DNA from: Planctomycetota bacterium
GTDB taxonomy: Bacteria; Planctomycetota; J058
NCBI GenBank assembly: GCA_023954375.1
Contig: JAMLIC010000028.1
Span: forward strand, 1-64,000
Direction: 5' to 3'
DNA: 64,000 bases
This document shows, in pieces, positions 16,202 to 26,230 of this stretch (positions are counted from its first letter, which is position 1; the number at the start of each line of letters is the position of its first letter). Both the position numbers and the translations under genes were made by a program. The notes below the pieces were generated by a model. That model did no database searches and was not told the DNA's origin. It worked only from the letters and a program-made list of their open reading frames with translations.

Positions 16202-18208
16202 ATGAACAGGAACGCCACCACCAGCCTCCCCTTCGCCCTGCTCCTGCTCCTCCTGCCCGCGGCCGCGGTCGCCCAGGAGGAGGTCGACCCCCGGCGCGGC
16301 CTGGCCGACGCCGTCGCCGCCGCGGACCGCGCCGCCGCCGCCCGACATCTGGGCACGCTGGTGCGCGGGACGGCCATGGACCACCTCGAGGCGGCCGTCG
16401 TCGAGCACGCCGAGGCCCTCGAGGCGCTCGGGCTGCACGCCGACCTCGCGCGCGCCGGCGGCAAGCTGCCCGAGGTCGCCCACGGCCGCCTGCTCCTCGT
16501 CGCCAAGGACCCGGCCACGACGCCCGCGCGGCGCGCCGGGCTCATCTCGGCCCTCGCCGGCGCCCACGGCGAGCACGCGGCCGACGCCGCCCGCCTGGCG
16601 CTCGACAGCCTCGCCGCCGAGGACCCGCGCCTGGTGATGGCCGGGGCCCGGACCGCGGCCGCGCTCGGCGGCGACAGGGTCCTCGAGCTCCTCGTCTCGC
16701 GCCTCGAGCTCGCCGAGCAGCGCTCGAGCGAGGCCGCGGTCGCGGCGGGGGTCCAGCGCGCGCTGAGCTCGCTCACCGGCGAGACTCGCGGCGGCGCGGC
16801 CGAGTGGCGGCGCTCGCTCGAGGTCCGCCCGGAGACCGCCGAGCTCCAGGGCGTGCGCCACGGGCGCTCGCCGCTGGCGATGCTGATCCTCGGGCTCATC
16901 ATGCTGGCCACCTACGGCGTGATCGCCTTCGAGCTCGCGCCCAAGGCGCTCGCCGCCCTCGCCGGCGCCGGCGCGGCCGTGATCGCCGGCCTGGCCATGG
17001 GGCTCTTCCACGCCGCGCCCGGCGAGACGGCCTACAAGTACGTCCACCACGTGATCGAGCACGACCTGGGCGTCCTGGGCGTGATCATCGGCACGTCGGT
17101 GCTCGTCGAGGTCGCCAGCCGCTCGGGCCTGTTCCACTTCGTCGCCGTGAAGATCGTCAAGAAGACGCAGGGCGACCCGCAGAAGCTGTTCATGGTCACG
17201 GCGCTCATGACCATGATCTTCGTCACCTTCCTCACGATCGCGCCCGGCTCGCTCATCGCGATCTCGCTGATCCTCGTGGTGACGAAGGCCCTCGACTACC
17301 CGGCCAAGCCCTACCTGATCCTCATCGCGATCATGGCCAACTCGGCCGCGCTGATGACGTTCGCCTCGGGCGTCTGCACGCTCATGCTGGCCACCGCGGG
17401 CAAGCTGGCCTACGTCGACTTCTTCCTCGTCTCGACGCCCATGGCCTTCATCTCGGGCGGGATCGCCTTCGTCCTCCTGCGCTGGTTCTACGGGGCCGAG
17501 CTCGTGGCCAAGGGCGACCCCGTCGCCCGGCAGAAGACGATCGATGGCTTCGACGAGTGGGCGGTGGTCAAGGACAAGAAGGTCTTCTACCGCATGGGGA
17601 TCATCCTGGGCTGCACGATCATCGGCTTCGCCGTGGCCCAGAAGATCGGCGTCGGCCTCGACTTCATCGCCTTCATGGGCGCGACCGCCGCGCTCATCCT
17701 CTCCGGCGAGAACGCCGACGAGGTGATCAAGAAGGTCAACTGGGCGGTGATCGTCTTCTTCGTCGGCCTGTTCGTCGTCATCGGCGCCGTGCAGTCGAGC
17801 GGCCTGCTCGACGTCCTCGCCGACGGCCTCATGGCGGCGTCCGGCGGCAGCGGCCTGAAGACGGTCATGTTCGTCTCGGCCTTCGTGCTCGGCCTGTCGG
17901 GCGTCGTCGACAACATCCCGGTCGCCGCGACCCTCATCCCCGTCGTCCGCTCGCTCGGCGAGCAGGGGCTGGTCGTGGCGCCGCTGTGGTGGGCGCTCAT
18001 CATGTCCAGCAACCTCGGCGGCAACTCGACGCCGGTCGGCAGCATCAGCACGATCCTGGCCATGAGCGCCCTCGAGAAGGAGCGCGGGGTCAAGGTCGGC
18101 TGGGGCGAGTTCCTCAAGGTCGGCGGGACGATCTGGGCGTTCCAGTCGGTGGTCGTCCTGATCTACATCGCGGTGTTCTACGTTTGGGGCTTGTACCCGG
18201 GGACCTGA
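16202..18208 (+). CDS. ArsB/NhaD/SLC13-type ion permease with exported helical N-domain
   Basis: 668 residues. A signal peptide (FALLLLLLPAAAVA) is followed by about 190 residues of Ala/Leu-rich paired helices (HEAT-like) that should lie outside the membrane. From about 220 on there are some 11-12 membrane segments of the ion-transporter superfamily that includes ArsB, NhaD and SLC13. Family-like regions are LTIAPGSLIAISL, ANSAALMTFASG, SGVVDNIPVAATLIP and SSNLGGNSTPVG, the last two being the paired re-entrant motifs. The ion is unknown (citrate, arsenite and Na+/H+ are all possible). It starts a three-gene operon with UspA and DUF2804 proteins. The fusion of an exported helical domain to this permease fold is unusual. 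Confidence 0.83.
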   Translation: MNRNATTSLPFALLLLLLPAAAVAQEEVDPRRGLADAVAAADRAAAARHLGTLVRGTAMDHLEAAVVEHAEALEALGLHADLARAGGKLPEVAHGRLLLVAKDPATTPARRAGLISALAGAHGEHAADAARLALDSLAAEDPRLVMAGARTAAALGGDRVLELLVSRLELAEQRSSEAAVAAGVQRALSSLTGETRGGAAEWRRSLEVRPETAELQGVRHGRSPLAMLILGLIMLATYGVIAFELAPKALAALAGAGAAVIAGLAMGLFHAAPGETAYKYVHHVIEHDLGVLGVIIGTSVLVEVASRSGLFHFVAVKIVKKTQGDPQKLFMVTALMTMIFVTFLTIAPGSLIAISLILVVTKALDYPAKPYLILIAIMANSAALMTFASGVCTLMLATAGKLAYVDFFLVSTPMAFISGGIAFVLLRWFYGAELVAKGDPVARQKTIDGFDEWAVVKDKKVFYRMGIILGCTIIGFAVAQKIGVGLDFIAFMGATAALILSGENADEVIKKVNWAVIVFFVGLFVVIGAVQSSGLLDVLADGLMAASGGSGLKTVMFVSAFVLGLSGVVDNIPVAATLIPVVRSLGEQGLVVAPLWWALIMSSNLGGNSTPVGSISTILAMSALEKERGVKVGWGEFLKVGGTIWAFQSVVVLIYIAVFYVWGLYPGT

Positions 18209-18211
18209 GCC

Positions 18212-19045
18212 ATGGACCAGTTCGAGGACCAGCTGCTCGCGAGCAGCCTGCACGCCTTCTCCGCGGCCCTGGCCGGGCACGTCACGCTGCCCACGGTCAC
18301 GGTCCGCAAGCTGTTCGTGGCCCTGGACGGCTCGGACCAGGACGCCACCACCCGCGACGCCGCCACGCACGTCGCCGCGCGCACGGGCGCCGAGGTGGTG
18401 GAGCGCGCCGGCCTGGCGTCGGGCCACGACATCATCCGCGAGGCCGCCGAGGCCGAGGCGGAGCTGATCGTCATGGCCGCGCCGTTCCGCGAGGACTACC
18501 AGACCACGAAGGACGAGAGCCTCGGGTCGGGCGCCGACATCGTGCTCTGCGAGGCGGCCGTCCCGGTGCTCCTCGTGCGCGAGCCCATGGGGCAGGTGGG
18601 GACCTGCTTCAAGGACGTGATCATCCCGATCAGCGTCTCGGGCACGAAGACCCCGCTCGAGGCGGCCTGGGCCCTGGCGCTCGCCGGCTCGGCGGCGCGC
18701 GTGGAGATCCTCGACGTGCCCGACCTGAGCATCATCGAGGAGGTCAAGCACCTCCTGGGCGACGCGATCGACTTCGCCGCGCTGAAGGAGCAGGCGCTCG
18801 AGCGCGCGGCCTCGCGTGACTGCATGCCCGTGCTCGCCGCCACCCGCGAGGCCGGCGCGTCGCAGGGGCTGGCGGTCGAGCTCGTGGTCAAGGTGGGCCA
18901 GCCGCTGCTCGTGTTCGACGAGGCCACGCGCGATCGCCACCGGTTCGTCGTCACGAGCCTGCCGGGCACGTCCCGCGGCTCGCCCGAGTTCCACCGCGCC
19001 CACGACCTGGCCCTCCGCTCCAGGGGGCCGGTGCTGTTCGTGTGA
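18212..19045 (+). CDS. Tandem universal-stress-protein (UspA-like) protein
   Basis: 277 residues with two Usp-like halves. The first half has FVALDGSDQDATT, then GHDIIREAAEAEAELIVMAA and VLCEAAVPVLLVREP, the usual closing strand of a Usp domain. The second (from about FKDVIIPISVSG) is more degenerate and lacks a clear nucleotide-binding GxxGxxxxGS. It begins 3 bases after the permease stop, so the two are tightly coupled. Usp domains fused to or encoded with ion transporters commonly sense nucleotides and regulate transport; that role here is inference. Confidence 0.75.
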   Translation: MDQFEDQLLASSLHAFSAALAGHVTLPTVTVRKLFVALDGSDQDATTRDAATHVAARTGAEVVERAGLASGHDIIREAAEAEAELIVMAAPFREDYQTTKDESLGSGADIVLCEAAVPVLLVREPMGQVGTCFKDVIIPISVSGTKTPLEAAWALALAGSAARVEILDVPDLSIIEEVKHLLGDAIDFAALKEQALERAASRDCMPVLAATREAGASQGLAVELVVKVGQPLLVFDEATRDRHRFVVTSLPGTSRGSPEFHRAHDLALRSRGPVLFV

Positions 19046-20100
19046 CGAGCGTCGCCGCGGCCGACCTCCCCCCCGCGCCGGAGGCGCTGCTCGACCTCGA
19101 CGGCGCCCCGCGCGAGGGCGCCTACCAGGGCGACCCGCGGGCGACGTCGCTCGAGGACGCGCGGGCGCCCGGCCTCGGGCGCCTCGCCGCCCCCGGCCGG
19201 CCCCGCGGCCTCCTGCGCGCCCTGCGCCGCAAGACCTGGTGCTGGGTCGGCGTCTTCGAGGAGGACTGCGTCGTCGCCGCCGCCGTGGCAGACGCGGGCT
19301 ACATGGGCCTGGCGTGGGCCTACGTGGCCGAGGGCGAGCGCGTCGTCGACGTCACCTGGAAGGCGCCGGGCGCGGTGGCGGTGCGGGCCGGGGCGCCCCT
19401 GCGGCCGAGCGTCGCCATGGCGCCCGGGCGGCTGATCTCGATCAGCCCGACCGCGCCGGCCGGGGGCGAAGGCGGCCTGACCCTGACCCTCGAGCTGCCC
19501 GGCCTCCGCGCCGGCTTCGACCTCGGCGCCGCGCGCTCGCTCACGGTCGTGAGCGACCTCGGCCGCGGCGCCGGGCTGCCGGGGGCGACGGTCAAGCGCG
19601 CCGGGATGCCCGCCGTGGGCTCCGTCGAGGTCGAGGGCCGCCGCCGGCCCCTCGACCGGGCGCTCGCCTGCGTCGACTGGACGACCGGCTACTTCCCCCG
19701 GCGCACCGCCTGGCACTGGGGCACCGGCGCCGGCCGCGACGAGGGCGGGCGCGCGCTCGGGTTCAACCTCGCGCGCGGCGTCCACGACGACGCCCGCGGC
19801 CGCTTCACCGAGAACGCCCTCTGGCTCGACGGCCAGCCCGCCGCCCTCCCGCCCGTCCGCTTCCTCGTGGGCGAGGGTCGGACGCCCTGGACGATCCGCG
19901 GCGAGGGCCCGGCCGGCCTGGTCGACCTCGTCTTCGAGCCGCGCGGCGAGCGCAAGGAGGACGTCGACCTCGTGGTCGTGTCGTCGAAGTACCGCCAGCC
20001 GTTCGGCGACTTCTCGGGCGTCCTGCGCGACGCGCGCGGTCGCGAGGCGCGGATGGACCGGGTGCCGGGGGTGGCGGAGGATCACCTGGCGGTGTGGTGA
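19042..20100 (+). CDS. DUF2804 family protein
   Basis: 352 residues, recognised as DUF2804 by RRKTWCWVGVFEEDCVVAAA, VADAGYMGLAWAYV and DWTTGYFPRRTAWHW, which are the family's conserved blocks. The fold is predicted beta-rich, and the family is of unknown function, sometimes near lipid or carotenoid genes. The start overlaps the UspA stop (GTGA). Converges on a minus-strand gene across a repeat element. Confidence 0.85.
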   Translation: MTSVAAADLPPAPEALLDLDGAPREGAYQGDPRATSLEDARAPGLGRLAAPGRPRGLLRALRRKTWCWVGVFEEDCVVAAAVADAGYMGLAWAYVAEGERVVDVTWKAPGAVAVRAGAPLRPSVAMAPGRLISISPTAPAGGEGGLTLTLELPGLRAGFDLGAARSLTVVSDLGRGAGLPGATVKRAGMPAVGSVEVEGRRRPLDRALACVDWTTGYFPRRTAWHWGTGAGRDEGGRALGFNLARGVHDDARGRFTENALWLDGQPAALPPVRFLVGEGRTPWTIRGEGPAGLVDLVFEPRGERKEDVDLVVVSSKYRQPFGDFSGVLRDARGREARMDRVPGVAEDHLAVW

Positions 20101-20135
20101 GCCCCGCGCCGTGAGGTCGGCTCGAGGTCGGCTCG

Positions 20136-20307
20136 CGAGCACACCTGGCCCGCGCTTTCGCAGCGAGAGCGTCAGGCGAGGTCGACGAGGGCGAGGCGAT
20201 GCCGCGCGAAGGCGAGCGAAGGCGGCCGCCTGGCCGCCGAGCGAGCCTGAGCGGTCGCGGGGGGGGGGGCGCGGGGGGCCCCGCCATCGTCGGCCGCAGC
20301 CGCGATC
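20136..20307 (-). repeat. Dispersed GC-rich intergenic repeat, copy A
   Basis: About 170 bases that match, in reverse complement, the region 33025-33208. A 106-base stretch compared by eye differs at about 11 positions (roughly 90% identical). Shared anchors are GATCGCGGCTGCGGCCGA, CGACCGCTCAGGCTCG, GGCGGCCAGG and CTCGCCTTCGCG. This copy carries an 11-base G run at 20259-20269. It fills the gap between two converging genes and slightly overlaps the stop of the minus-strand gene. No transposase or long open frame is present. Confidence 0.75.
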
Positions 20308-21680
20308 AACCGATCTCCCCCGCCAGCTCCCGCCGGATCGCCTCGCACTCGTCCGCCACACCCCTGAACCCGTCGTGCCAGTCGGCGAGGAGCACCTTGT
20401 CCTCCTCGGCGCGGTCGATGACGGGCGTCGCCAGCGTGCGCTCCGCCTCGGCCGCCACGAGGCGGCAGGCGGCGAACAGCCCGGCGACGGTCGCCAGGAA
20501 GGCGTCGCGCTCGGACGCCCGGTCGAAGGCCTGCGCGCGCTCGCGCAGGGCGGCGACGACGGGGGCGCGGTTGCCGAAGCGGCGGGCGTGCTCGAGGAAG
20601 AAGCGCAGGAGGGGGCGGGAGTCGCGGCGGCGAACGCGCCAGTGCTGCGCGCCGCGGCGTAGCGCGGTTGGCCTTCGGGCGCCGGCGCGCCGGTGGTCGT
20701 ATTCAGCCTCCCCTCGAGCCAGGCGCGCGGGCCACGAAACACCGAGGTAGCTCCAGGCCCGGTCGCCGGCGAAGAGCGGCCTCGCCAGAGCGCGCCCGCC
20801 TCGTCGCCGAGCGCCCGGCCGAGAAGGCGTGCAGCGGGCTCGCCCGCACCAGCGCCCGGCGGCGCACCTCGACGACCCGGGCGGGCGCGCCGCGGCCGAG
20901 CGCCGCCCCCAGCCCGGCGAGCGCCGCGGCGGCCTGCGCGCCGTCGAGCGCCGCCCTCAGCCCCGGCGCCCTCGGCTCGACGGCGCAGGCCGCCCAGGCC
21001 CGGCCGACGCCCTCGAGCGGCCGGAGGAGGACGCCGGGCGCCAGCCGCGTCCAGGTCAGGGCGTCGTCCGCGCCGCGCCGGGCGACCGCCTGCCTGACCG
21101 CCTCCGCCCACGCCGCGTCCTCGGGCGCGTCCTCGTCCGTCGCCAGCGCCGCCCCGTCGGGCCCGACCACCCACGCGCGGCGGCATCCGGGGAGGGCCAG
21201 CCGGAGCTGCCGCAGCGGCGCCGCGAGCGACGCCGACGTCACCTCGCGCGCGCCGCCCGCCGCCGCCTCGCGGCTCAAGGCCGACACGACGCGGTGCACC
21301 GCGACGAGGTCGCCTGTCGAGAAGTCGGCCGCCAGGGCGTCGCCGGGCGCCGGCAACGGCGCCGGGTCCTCCATGGCCGCGACGAGCAGCCGCAGGGCCG
21401 CGGGCCCGAAGCGCACGCCCAGGCGCTCGAAGATCCCCTCGTCGGTGAGGCGCCCCTCGCGCCGCCGGCCGCCGACGACGACGGTCCGGCGCCGCCAGCC
21501 CCCGGCGCGGAACAGCCAGCCGATCGCGTCGCGCCGGAGCGCCTCGGCCATCCAGCGCACGCGCGGCGCGCCGCCCGGCGCCGGGCGGCGCGTCAGCGGC
21601 AGCGGCACCTGCCCGCGCTCGCCGCGGGTCAGGAGCAGCCGCGTGAACCCGGCCGGCCCCACGACGCGCCTCTCCCTCAC
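20306..21680 (-). pseudogene. Unknown protein, coding frame broken twice
   Basis: Coding signal on the minus strand runs through three frames. From the GTG at 21680 down to about 20825 it reads a globular protein of about 285 residues (DAIGWLFRAGGWRRRTVVVG near the start, later DDALTWTRLAPGVLLRPLEG). From about 20825 to 20660 it continues in a second frame (LLGRALGDEAGALWRG, WLEGRLNTTTGAPAPEG). From about 20660 to the stop at 20306-20308 it uses a third (RFFLEHARRFGNRAPVVAAL to ELAGEIG), which has no start codon. Joined it would be about 458 residues. Taken literally only the first part, ending at 20703, would be made. It is divergent from the equally broken gene at 21819. I do not recognise a family with confidence. 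Confidence 0.6.
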
Positions 21681-21818
21681 CTGCCGCCCCCCGTCGCCGC
21701 GCGAGCGAGTATCGTGGTGGCGTCGGCGCGCCCGCGGCGGCGCGCCCGACGTGTCGCGGACCCCTCCGTGATACCCGAGGTCGGCGCCGCGTGCGCGGGC
21801 GCGAGGTCGAAGCGGGCG

Positions 21819-22472
21819 ATGGCGCAGGTGCTCCTGTACGCGGACGAGCGCGCGCTGGCCGCCTACCTGGCCGGCGCCGCGGCGGCCGTCCCGGACCTCG
21901 CCGCGGCCCCCTGCGAGCCGCTCGAGGTCGCCGAGGGCGCCGCGTACCGCGGGGCGCTCGTCTTCCCGGCCGACCAGCCGCGGCTCCCCCCGCCGGCCGA
22001 GGACGCCCGCGGCGCCCTGGTCCTGCCGGCCACGTTCGATCGCGCCGCGCGCAAGCTCACCGTCGAGAAGAAGCCCGCGGGCCTCAGGCTCCGCGCCCCG
22101 GCGGGGCGCAAGGGCGGGGAGCTGGCCCGCGCCCTCGCGCCGGTGGCGTGGGCGCGCCCGCCCGAGGACCCGCTCGTCGCCTACCTCGTGCGCCCGGGGG
22201 CGCCCCTGGCCGCGCTCGTCACGGAGCACCTCGAGCTCGGCAAGGGCGACCTGCGCTTCGCGCCGGTCACGGTCGACGGCGAGCCCCGCGTGCTCGTCGA
22301 CGTCGAGCGCCCGTCGTGGTTCGTCCTCGAGCGCTGGCTGCCCCGGACCGACGACGTGACCGTCTTCCGCCGGGCCACGGGCCCGCTCGGCCCGCGGCGC
22401 GTGTGGGTCGAGTGGGGCCTCGAGCACCCGCTCGGCTCGCCGAGCCGAGGGACGAGCAGGCGCTCCTCCTGA
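21819..22472 (+). CDS. N-terminal segment of a long unknown protein (frame broken)
   Basis: Starts ATG 21819 with AQVLLYADERALAAYLAG and reads about 205 sensible residues (VTEHLELGKGDLRFAPVTVD, PSWFVLERWLPRTDDVT, RVWVEWGLEHPL) before the frame loses sense near 22440; the literal stop is at 22472. The sense continues one frame away at about 22443. Alpha/beta composition, no membrane segment or signal peptide. It is divergent from the gene ending at 21680, so the two probably share the 138-base region between them. Function unknown. Confidence 0.65.
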   Translation: MAQVLLYADERALAAYLAGAAAAVPDLAAAPCEPLEVAEGAAYRGALVFPADQPRLPPPAEDARGALVLPATFDRAARKLTVEKKPAGLRLRAPAGRKGGELARALAPVAWARPPEDPLVAYLVRPGAPLAALVTEHLELGKGDLRFAPVTVDGEPRVLVDVERPSWFVLERWLPRTDDVTVFRRATGPLGPRRVWVEWGLEHPLGSPSRGTSRRSS

Positions 22473-23200
22473 TCGATCGGGCCGGCCGCCACCTGACGCT
22501 CGACCGCGGCGCCCTGCGCGACGTGGGCGACCTCCTCGACCTCGACCCGACGCGCTTCGGCGCCACGCGCCTCGAGCCCGCGGCCGAGCCGGAGCGGATC
22601 GTGATCCCGCTGCGGCTCGAGGGGCGGGGCGCCGCGCGCGACCCCGAGCTGTGGCTCCTCCCGCACGAGCAGCGCGACCGCCTCGAGCACCTCCTGGCCG
22701 CCACGCCGGAGGAGGAGCTCAGGAACCTGCTCGTCGCCTGCGTCACGCGCGAGGACGGGCGGCGGCTGTTCGCCGTGCGCGAGGCCCTCACGGGCCGCGC
22801 CCCGCGCCTCCTGCCGCTCGGGCAGCAGGCCTACGCGCCGCTCCACGGCCTCCCGAACCTGCTCGTCCCCTGCGACCGCTCGATCGCGCCCCCGCTGTCG
22901 AACGACCGCTACGCCCGCGCCTTCGGCCTGCGGCCCGGCGAGCTCGTCGTCTGCGAGCCAGAGGGCGACGGCATGCGCCTCCTGCGGCTCGACGAGCGGC
23001 ACTTCCGCCCGATCGAGGCGATCATCGACTTCGTCGCCGACGCCGAGGCGGCGCGGCTCGAGCAGGTGGTCCTCGCCGCGCCCTTCGACCTGGGCGAGCT
23101 GGCCGAGGAGGACCTCGTCCCGGGGGCTGCCCCCCAGGAGCCGCGCCGGCGGGAGCCGAAGGCGCCGCGCGAGGCCCCCGCCGGATGCCGTCTCGCGCGC
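22443..23200 (+). pseudogene. Middle segment of the long unknown protein, second frame
   Basis: Coding sense resumes with DEQALLLIDRAGRHLTLDRG and runs through LWLLPHEQRDRLEHLL, FAVREALTGRAPRLLPLG, DRYARAFGLRPGELVVCEP and HFRPIEAIIDFVADAEAARL to GELAEEDLVPGAAP. It then degrades into an Arg/Gly tract where the sense passes to a third frame near 23200. No start codon suits it, so it is read here as part of the gene starting at 21819. Confidence 0.6.
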
Positions 23201-23236
23201 CGGCCCGGGCGCGGCGCGAGGAAGGCCGCCCGCGGC

Positions 23237-25595
23237 CGCCCGCGCGCGCCCCGAGGCGGAGCCGACGCCGGCGCTCGCCCCCGACCCGCGCCGCGCGGAG
23301 ATCGCCCGGCTCGAGCAGGAGCTCGTGCTCGAGCGCGCGACCCCCGACGCCTGGCGCGCGCTCGCCGGGCTGCTCCAGGAGGACGGGCAGCTCGAGGAGG
23401 CCCTGCGCGCCCACGAGAGCGCGCTGTGGGCGCTGCGCGGCGACGAGGCCCGGGCGGCGCTCGGCGCGCTCGCGGGGGCGCTCGGCGACGACGACGCCGC
23501 CGCGCGCGACACGGCCGGGCTCTACCGCCGCGTCCTGGCCTTCCCCGCGGCGGCCGCGGCGGCCGCCGCCTCCGGCCGCGCCGAGCGCTACCGGGCCCTC
23601 GTCGAGCGCGCCTACGCCGAGCTGCGCGAGCACGAGGGGCGGCTGCGCAAGAAGACGCGCTGGCTCCTGTGGCGCACGGTGCTCGGCGAGACGGGCGACG
23701 CGATCGAGCTCGAGCGCCAGCGCGAGGACCTGCTCTCCGAGCTCGTCCTGCGCGGCGTCGAGGAGCGCGAGGTGCCGCCCTTCGTGCGGCGCGTGCTGCT
23801 CGAGCATTACGGGCTCCGGGCGGCGACCGGGTCGGGGGCCGGCGAGGCGCTGGCCTTCCTCGAGCGCGCCCGGTCGTTCGCGCAGGCGCTGCGGCACCCG
23901 GCCATGCGCGCCGAGGCGCTGGCCCACGTGGCCTGGGCCTTCGCCGAGCTGGGCGAGGGCGCCCGCGCGCTCGCGGTCGCCCAGCAGGCCGAGGAGCAGG
24001 CGCAGGCCGGCGGCGGCCCCGCCCCGCCGCACCACGCCTTCCGCGCCCGCGCCGTCGCGCGGATCGGCGCCGTGCACGAGCGGGCGGCGGGGCACGGCAA
24101 GGGCGCGGCCCACCTCGAGCGCGCGCTGGCGCAGGTCGCGCGCCTCGTCGGGCAGGAGTCGGACCTGCGCTCGCAGGAGTCGGCCGACGCGCACAAGGCG
24201 CTGGTCGCCTGCGTGGGCGCCCTCGCCGACGTGCGCGGCGGCGGCGCCGCGCCGGACGACCCGCTCCTCGGCCGCGCCCTCCAGCTCCTCGCCGAGCGCC
24301 CGCCCGAGCGGCAGGCCCTGGCGCTCTCCGGCGCGGCGAAGGACCTCCTGCGCCTGGGCGCGGCCGAGCGCGGGCGGGCCCTGGCGCGCGCCCTGCTCCA
24401 CCGCCCGCAGCTCGGGCTGATCTACGTGCAGGACGCCGTGTCGGCGCTCGAGGTCCTCCTGGGCGAGCAGCCGCCGGCGGCCGAGGACGCCGAGCGCATC
24501 GTCGCGGCGCTCCTCGCCACCCCCGAGCGCGACCCGATCGACGAGCACTCGATCCCCATGCTCCTCGTCGCCCTGCGCGGTGTGCGGGGCGCCCCCTGGG
24601 ACGTGATCGAGCGCATGCGCCAGACGCTCCTCCGCCGCGGGCAGCCCTACCCCGCGGCGCTCGTGCGCGTCGCCGGCCTCCGGCGCCTGGCCGAGCTGCG
24701 CGACCGGCAGCGGGGCGCGCAGCTGCTCGCCGTGGCCCTCGACGAGGCCTGGCAGCTGCCCGCGCCCGCGTCGGGCGCGCCGGTCGAGCGCATGCGCGTC
24801 GTCACGCGCCTCGCGGCGCTCGTGCCGGCCTTCGGCATGCGCGAGCGCGGGCTCGAGCTCCTCGAGCAGGTCAAGGAGCGCGCCCTGCGCGAGCCCGACC
24901 TCTACGTGCGCAACGAGCTCCTCATGAGCACGGCCCTGGCGGCGTCGCGCCTGGGCGAGAGCGGGTCGTCGCTCGACCTGCTCGAGGAGGTGGCCCTGCG
25001 CGCGGTCGAGGCCTTCCAGGCGGCGCAGACCGGCCCGCGGCGCGGCGGGACCCCGAGCTGGGTCATGTTCGAGACGCTCGACGCGTGCGCCGCCGGGGTG
25101 GCCGAGCTGGGCGACGCGCGGCGCGGCCTGCCGCTCGTGCAGCGCCTGGGCGACGTGGCGCGCGCCGCCCTGCGCCAGTCGGGCGGCGGCCACGACGTCG
25201 GGCGGTTCTTCTACCTGCACAGCCTCATCCAGGGCGGCCACGCCGCGCTCGCGCTCGGCGACGCCGGCGCGGCCGAGAAGAGCTTCACCGACGCCTTCGC
25301 GCGCATGCGCGAGGCGCAGGGGCAGGACCTGATCGACCTCCTGCAGAAGGCCGCCGAGACGGCCGGCCAGCTCCAGGGCGCGCAGCGCTACGGCCTCGCC
25401 CGCCAGGTGCTCGAGGCGGCCGAGGCGGGCGGGGGCCAGGGCGACCTGTTCGAGCGCTTCACGATCGACCTCACGGCCAGGATCGCGCGCGACATGGTCC
25501 AGGGCGAGAGCGCCTTCGCGGCGGCCCTCAAGCGCTGGAAGGGCCGCGAGGAGCGAGGGATACGCGACCGGGTCGCCCTCGAGCGCCTGGGCTGA
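23237..25595 (+). CDS. C-terminal helical-repeat segment of the long unknown protein
   Basis: About 785 codons of alpha-helical, TPR-like repeat sequence (ARLEQELVLERATPDAWRAL, then repeated blocks such as HVAWAFAELGEGARALAVAQ and TALAASRLGESGSSLDLLEE). It ends VALERLG at 25595. In-frame start codons exist (GTG 23325), but the coding sense begins earlier, so this is most likely the C-terminal half of the gene starting at 21819 (about 1250 residues when joined). Repeats of this type usually mediate protein contacts. If expressed alone from 23325 it would be 756 residues. Confidence 0.65.
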
Positions 25596-25669
25596 GGACC
25601 GGGGTGATACACGGCGCCCTCGTCCGGCCATGAGAGGTCGGAGGGCGCGGGAGCCCCGGGAGGAAGCCA

Positions 25670-26230
25670 GTGAAGCGTTCGAACCTCGTCGTCGCCGCCG
25701 CCGCGGCGCTCTTCTTCGTCACGCCGGACGTCGCCTCGGCCCAGCAGGCCCGGGGCGGGCCGCCGGCCGGCTTGCCCGCGCAGGGGCAGCAGGGCCAGCA
25801 GCGCGCCCAGCAGGCGGCGCAGCGCGCCCAGCAGGTGCAGCAGGTCGTGCGCGCCTACGCCGACGCCCTGCGGCAGAACCGCCAGGCGGCGGCCCAGCAC
25901 GCGCAGACGCTCGTCGCCGACGCGCAGCAGGTGCTCATGCTGGCGCCCGCGCAGCTCGACGCGCTGGAGCTCGACCTCGAGGCCGCGTTCGACGCGGCGA
26001 AGGACGCGTTCGAGGCCCTGCCCGCGGCCGACCAGACGGAGGCGCGGCTGAGGGACCTGATCGTGGCCGAGCTGAACGCGGTCTTCGCCACCTACACGCA
26101 GGACGCCGGGCAGCTCGCGGCGCTGGACGCCGCGGCGCAGAAGTTCGCCGACGCCGTGGCCCCCCTCGAGCTGCAGCTCGTCCAGCTCCGCGACCAGCTC
26201 AGGACCCAGCTCCAGGCGCTGCGGCCGTGA
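25670..26230 (+). CDS. Exported Gln/Ala-rich helical protein
   Basis: 186 residues. Signal peptide about 1-25 (LVVAAAAALFFVTPDVASAQ), then a Gln-rich stretch (QGQQGQQRAQQAAQRAQQVQ) and a long amphipathic helical region to the end (LVQLRDQLRTQLQAL), probably a coiled coil. GTG start with GGAGGAA ahead. Its stop overlaps the next start (GTGA), so the pair is coupled. Function unknown. Confidence 0.75.
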   Translation: MKRSNLVVAAAAALFFVTPDVASAQQARGGPPAGLPAQGQQGQQRAQQAAQRAQQVQQVVRAYADALRQNRQAAAQHAQTLVADAQQVLMLAPAQLDALELDLEAAFDAAKDAFEALPAADQTEARLRDLIVAELNAVFATYTQDAGQLAALDAAAQKFADAVAPLELQLVQLRDQLRTQLQALRP

